Origin: CAYWTX01 sp964461295
Lineage (GTDB): Bacteria > Planctomycetota > Phycisphaerae > SM23-33
Assembly (NCBI GenBank): GCA_964461295.1
Contig: CAYWTX010000122.1
Coordinates: forward strand, 1 to 5,343
Length of the DNA stretch: 5,343 nucleotides
Direction: 5' to 3'
In this document: piece after piece, positions 5,135 to 5,343 of the stretch
Layout: each line of letters begins with the position of its first letter
Position numbering within the stretch: position 1 is the stretch's first letter
The notes under the pieces: generated by a model
What the model was told of the DNA's origin: nothing
Database searches by the model: none
What the model saw: only the letters and a program-made list of their open reading frames with translations
Made by a program: the position numbers and the translations under genes

Positions 5135-5206
5135 AGACGTTGTGTTGCCCCGGACCGTTCCGCAACAGAGCCGTGCCGTGGCGGCACGGTCGGGTGCGAA
5201 TGAGGG
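5134..5206. repeat. 73-bp intergenic repeat, copy 1, with an 8-bp hairpin
   Basis: This copy matches 5271-5343 with three differences in 73 bases, all in the first 15; the last 56 bases are identical. Inside is a perfect hairpin CCGTGCCG-TGG-CGGCACGG (5171-5189). The rest includes GGACCGTTCCGCAACAGAG before the hairpin and GGGTGCGAATGAGGG after it. No coding function is apparent. Confidence 0.9.
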
Positions 5207-5270
5207 ACCGCCTACGCCCGCCGGCGCGATGGAACGGGTCACCAATTCGGCAGGCGTCCTTGCGGTGCGT

Positions 5271-5343
5271 CAGACGTTGCGTTCACCCGGACCGTTCCGC
5301 AACAGAGCCGTGCCGTGGCGGCACGGTCGGGTGCGAATGAGGG
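5271..5343. repeat. 73-bp intergenic repeat, copy 2, reaching the window end
   Basis: This is the second copy, offset 137 bp from copy 1, with the same hairpin at 5308-5326. It is still identical to copy 1 at the last base of the window, so the repeat or array may continue beyond it. The 64-bp spacer (5207-5270) resembles the sequence before copy 1 only near its end (TCGGCAG ... CAGACGTT), so this may be a decayed tandem array. Confidence 0.9.

Noticed and set aside
4789..5340. A 183-codon + strand frame in the 3' gene-free region
   Set aside because: It translates the REP-like element, the hairpins and both 73-bp repeats, has no ribosome-binding site and ends in the repeat. It is best explained as repeat sequence that happens to be open.
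5134..5343. A CRISPR array
   Set aside because: Only two units are seen, the 73-bp repeat is far too long, the 64-bp spacer partly resembles the sequence before copy 1, and there are no cas genes.

Overview
The window is GC-rich bacterial DNA that most likely comes from a planctomycete (Planctomycetota, possibly Phycisphaerae-like). This rests on recognition, not a database search. The evidence is an NPCBM-domain secreted protein with the wording typical of planctomycetes, an upstream protein ending in a Gln-Gly tract followed by a 'W-x-N-L-P-P-R' tail, GTC/CTC trinucleotide arrays between genes, and GC-rich palindromic repeats of the '...CCCCGGAGGGGCGACAGAC...' kind. All convincing genes are on the + strand. 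The many long ORFs in other frames are by-products of high GC.

Layout: (1) 1-411, the C-terminal end of a Gln/Gly-rich planctomycete protein whose start lies upstream. (2) 519-1730, a secreted protein with about four repeated beta-type units followed by an NPCBM carbohydrate-binding-like domain. (3) 1731-1895, an intergenic region with a trinucleotide microsatellite and a perfect 14-bp inverted repeat. (4) 1896-2894, QueG, the B12-dependent epoxyqueuosine reductase of tRNA queuosine synthesis, with all eight Fe-S cysteines; its last ~16 codons lie in an interspersed palindromic repeat. (5) 2895-3176, the rest of that repeat plus a hairpin-rich leader. (6) 3177-4700, a secreted protein with a PPC domain, an aromatic/Cys segment and a long basic, probably disordered tail. 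(7) 4701-5343, a gene-free stretch holding a REP-like element, several strong hairpins and a 73-bp repeat present twice at a 137-bp period, the second copy running off the window.

The genes do not form an obvious pathway. Two encode exported proteins of unknown function and one is a tRNA-modification enzyme. The spacing (107, 165 and 282 bp) and the separate start signals suggest independent transcription units. The NPCBM gene and queG share a start layout (TACnnT hexamer, 6 nt, start codon) that predicts leaderless mRNAs. The PPC gene instead has a strong Shine-Dalgarno and a long leader.

No clear new defence or metabolic system is visible. The most interesting material is non-coding: at least three kinds of short repeat between 2846 and 5343, including a TTGTGAA-containing motif found three times (two direct, one inverted) at repeat and gene borders.
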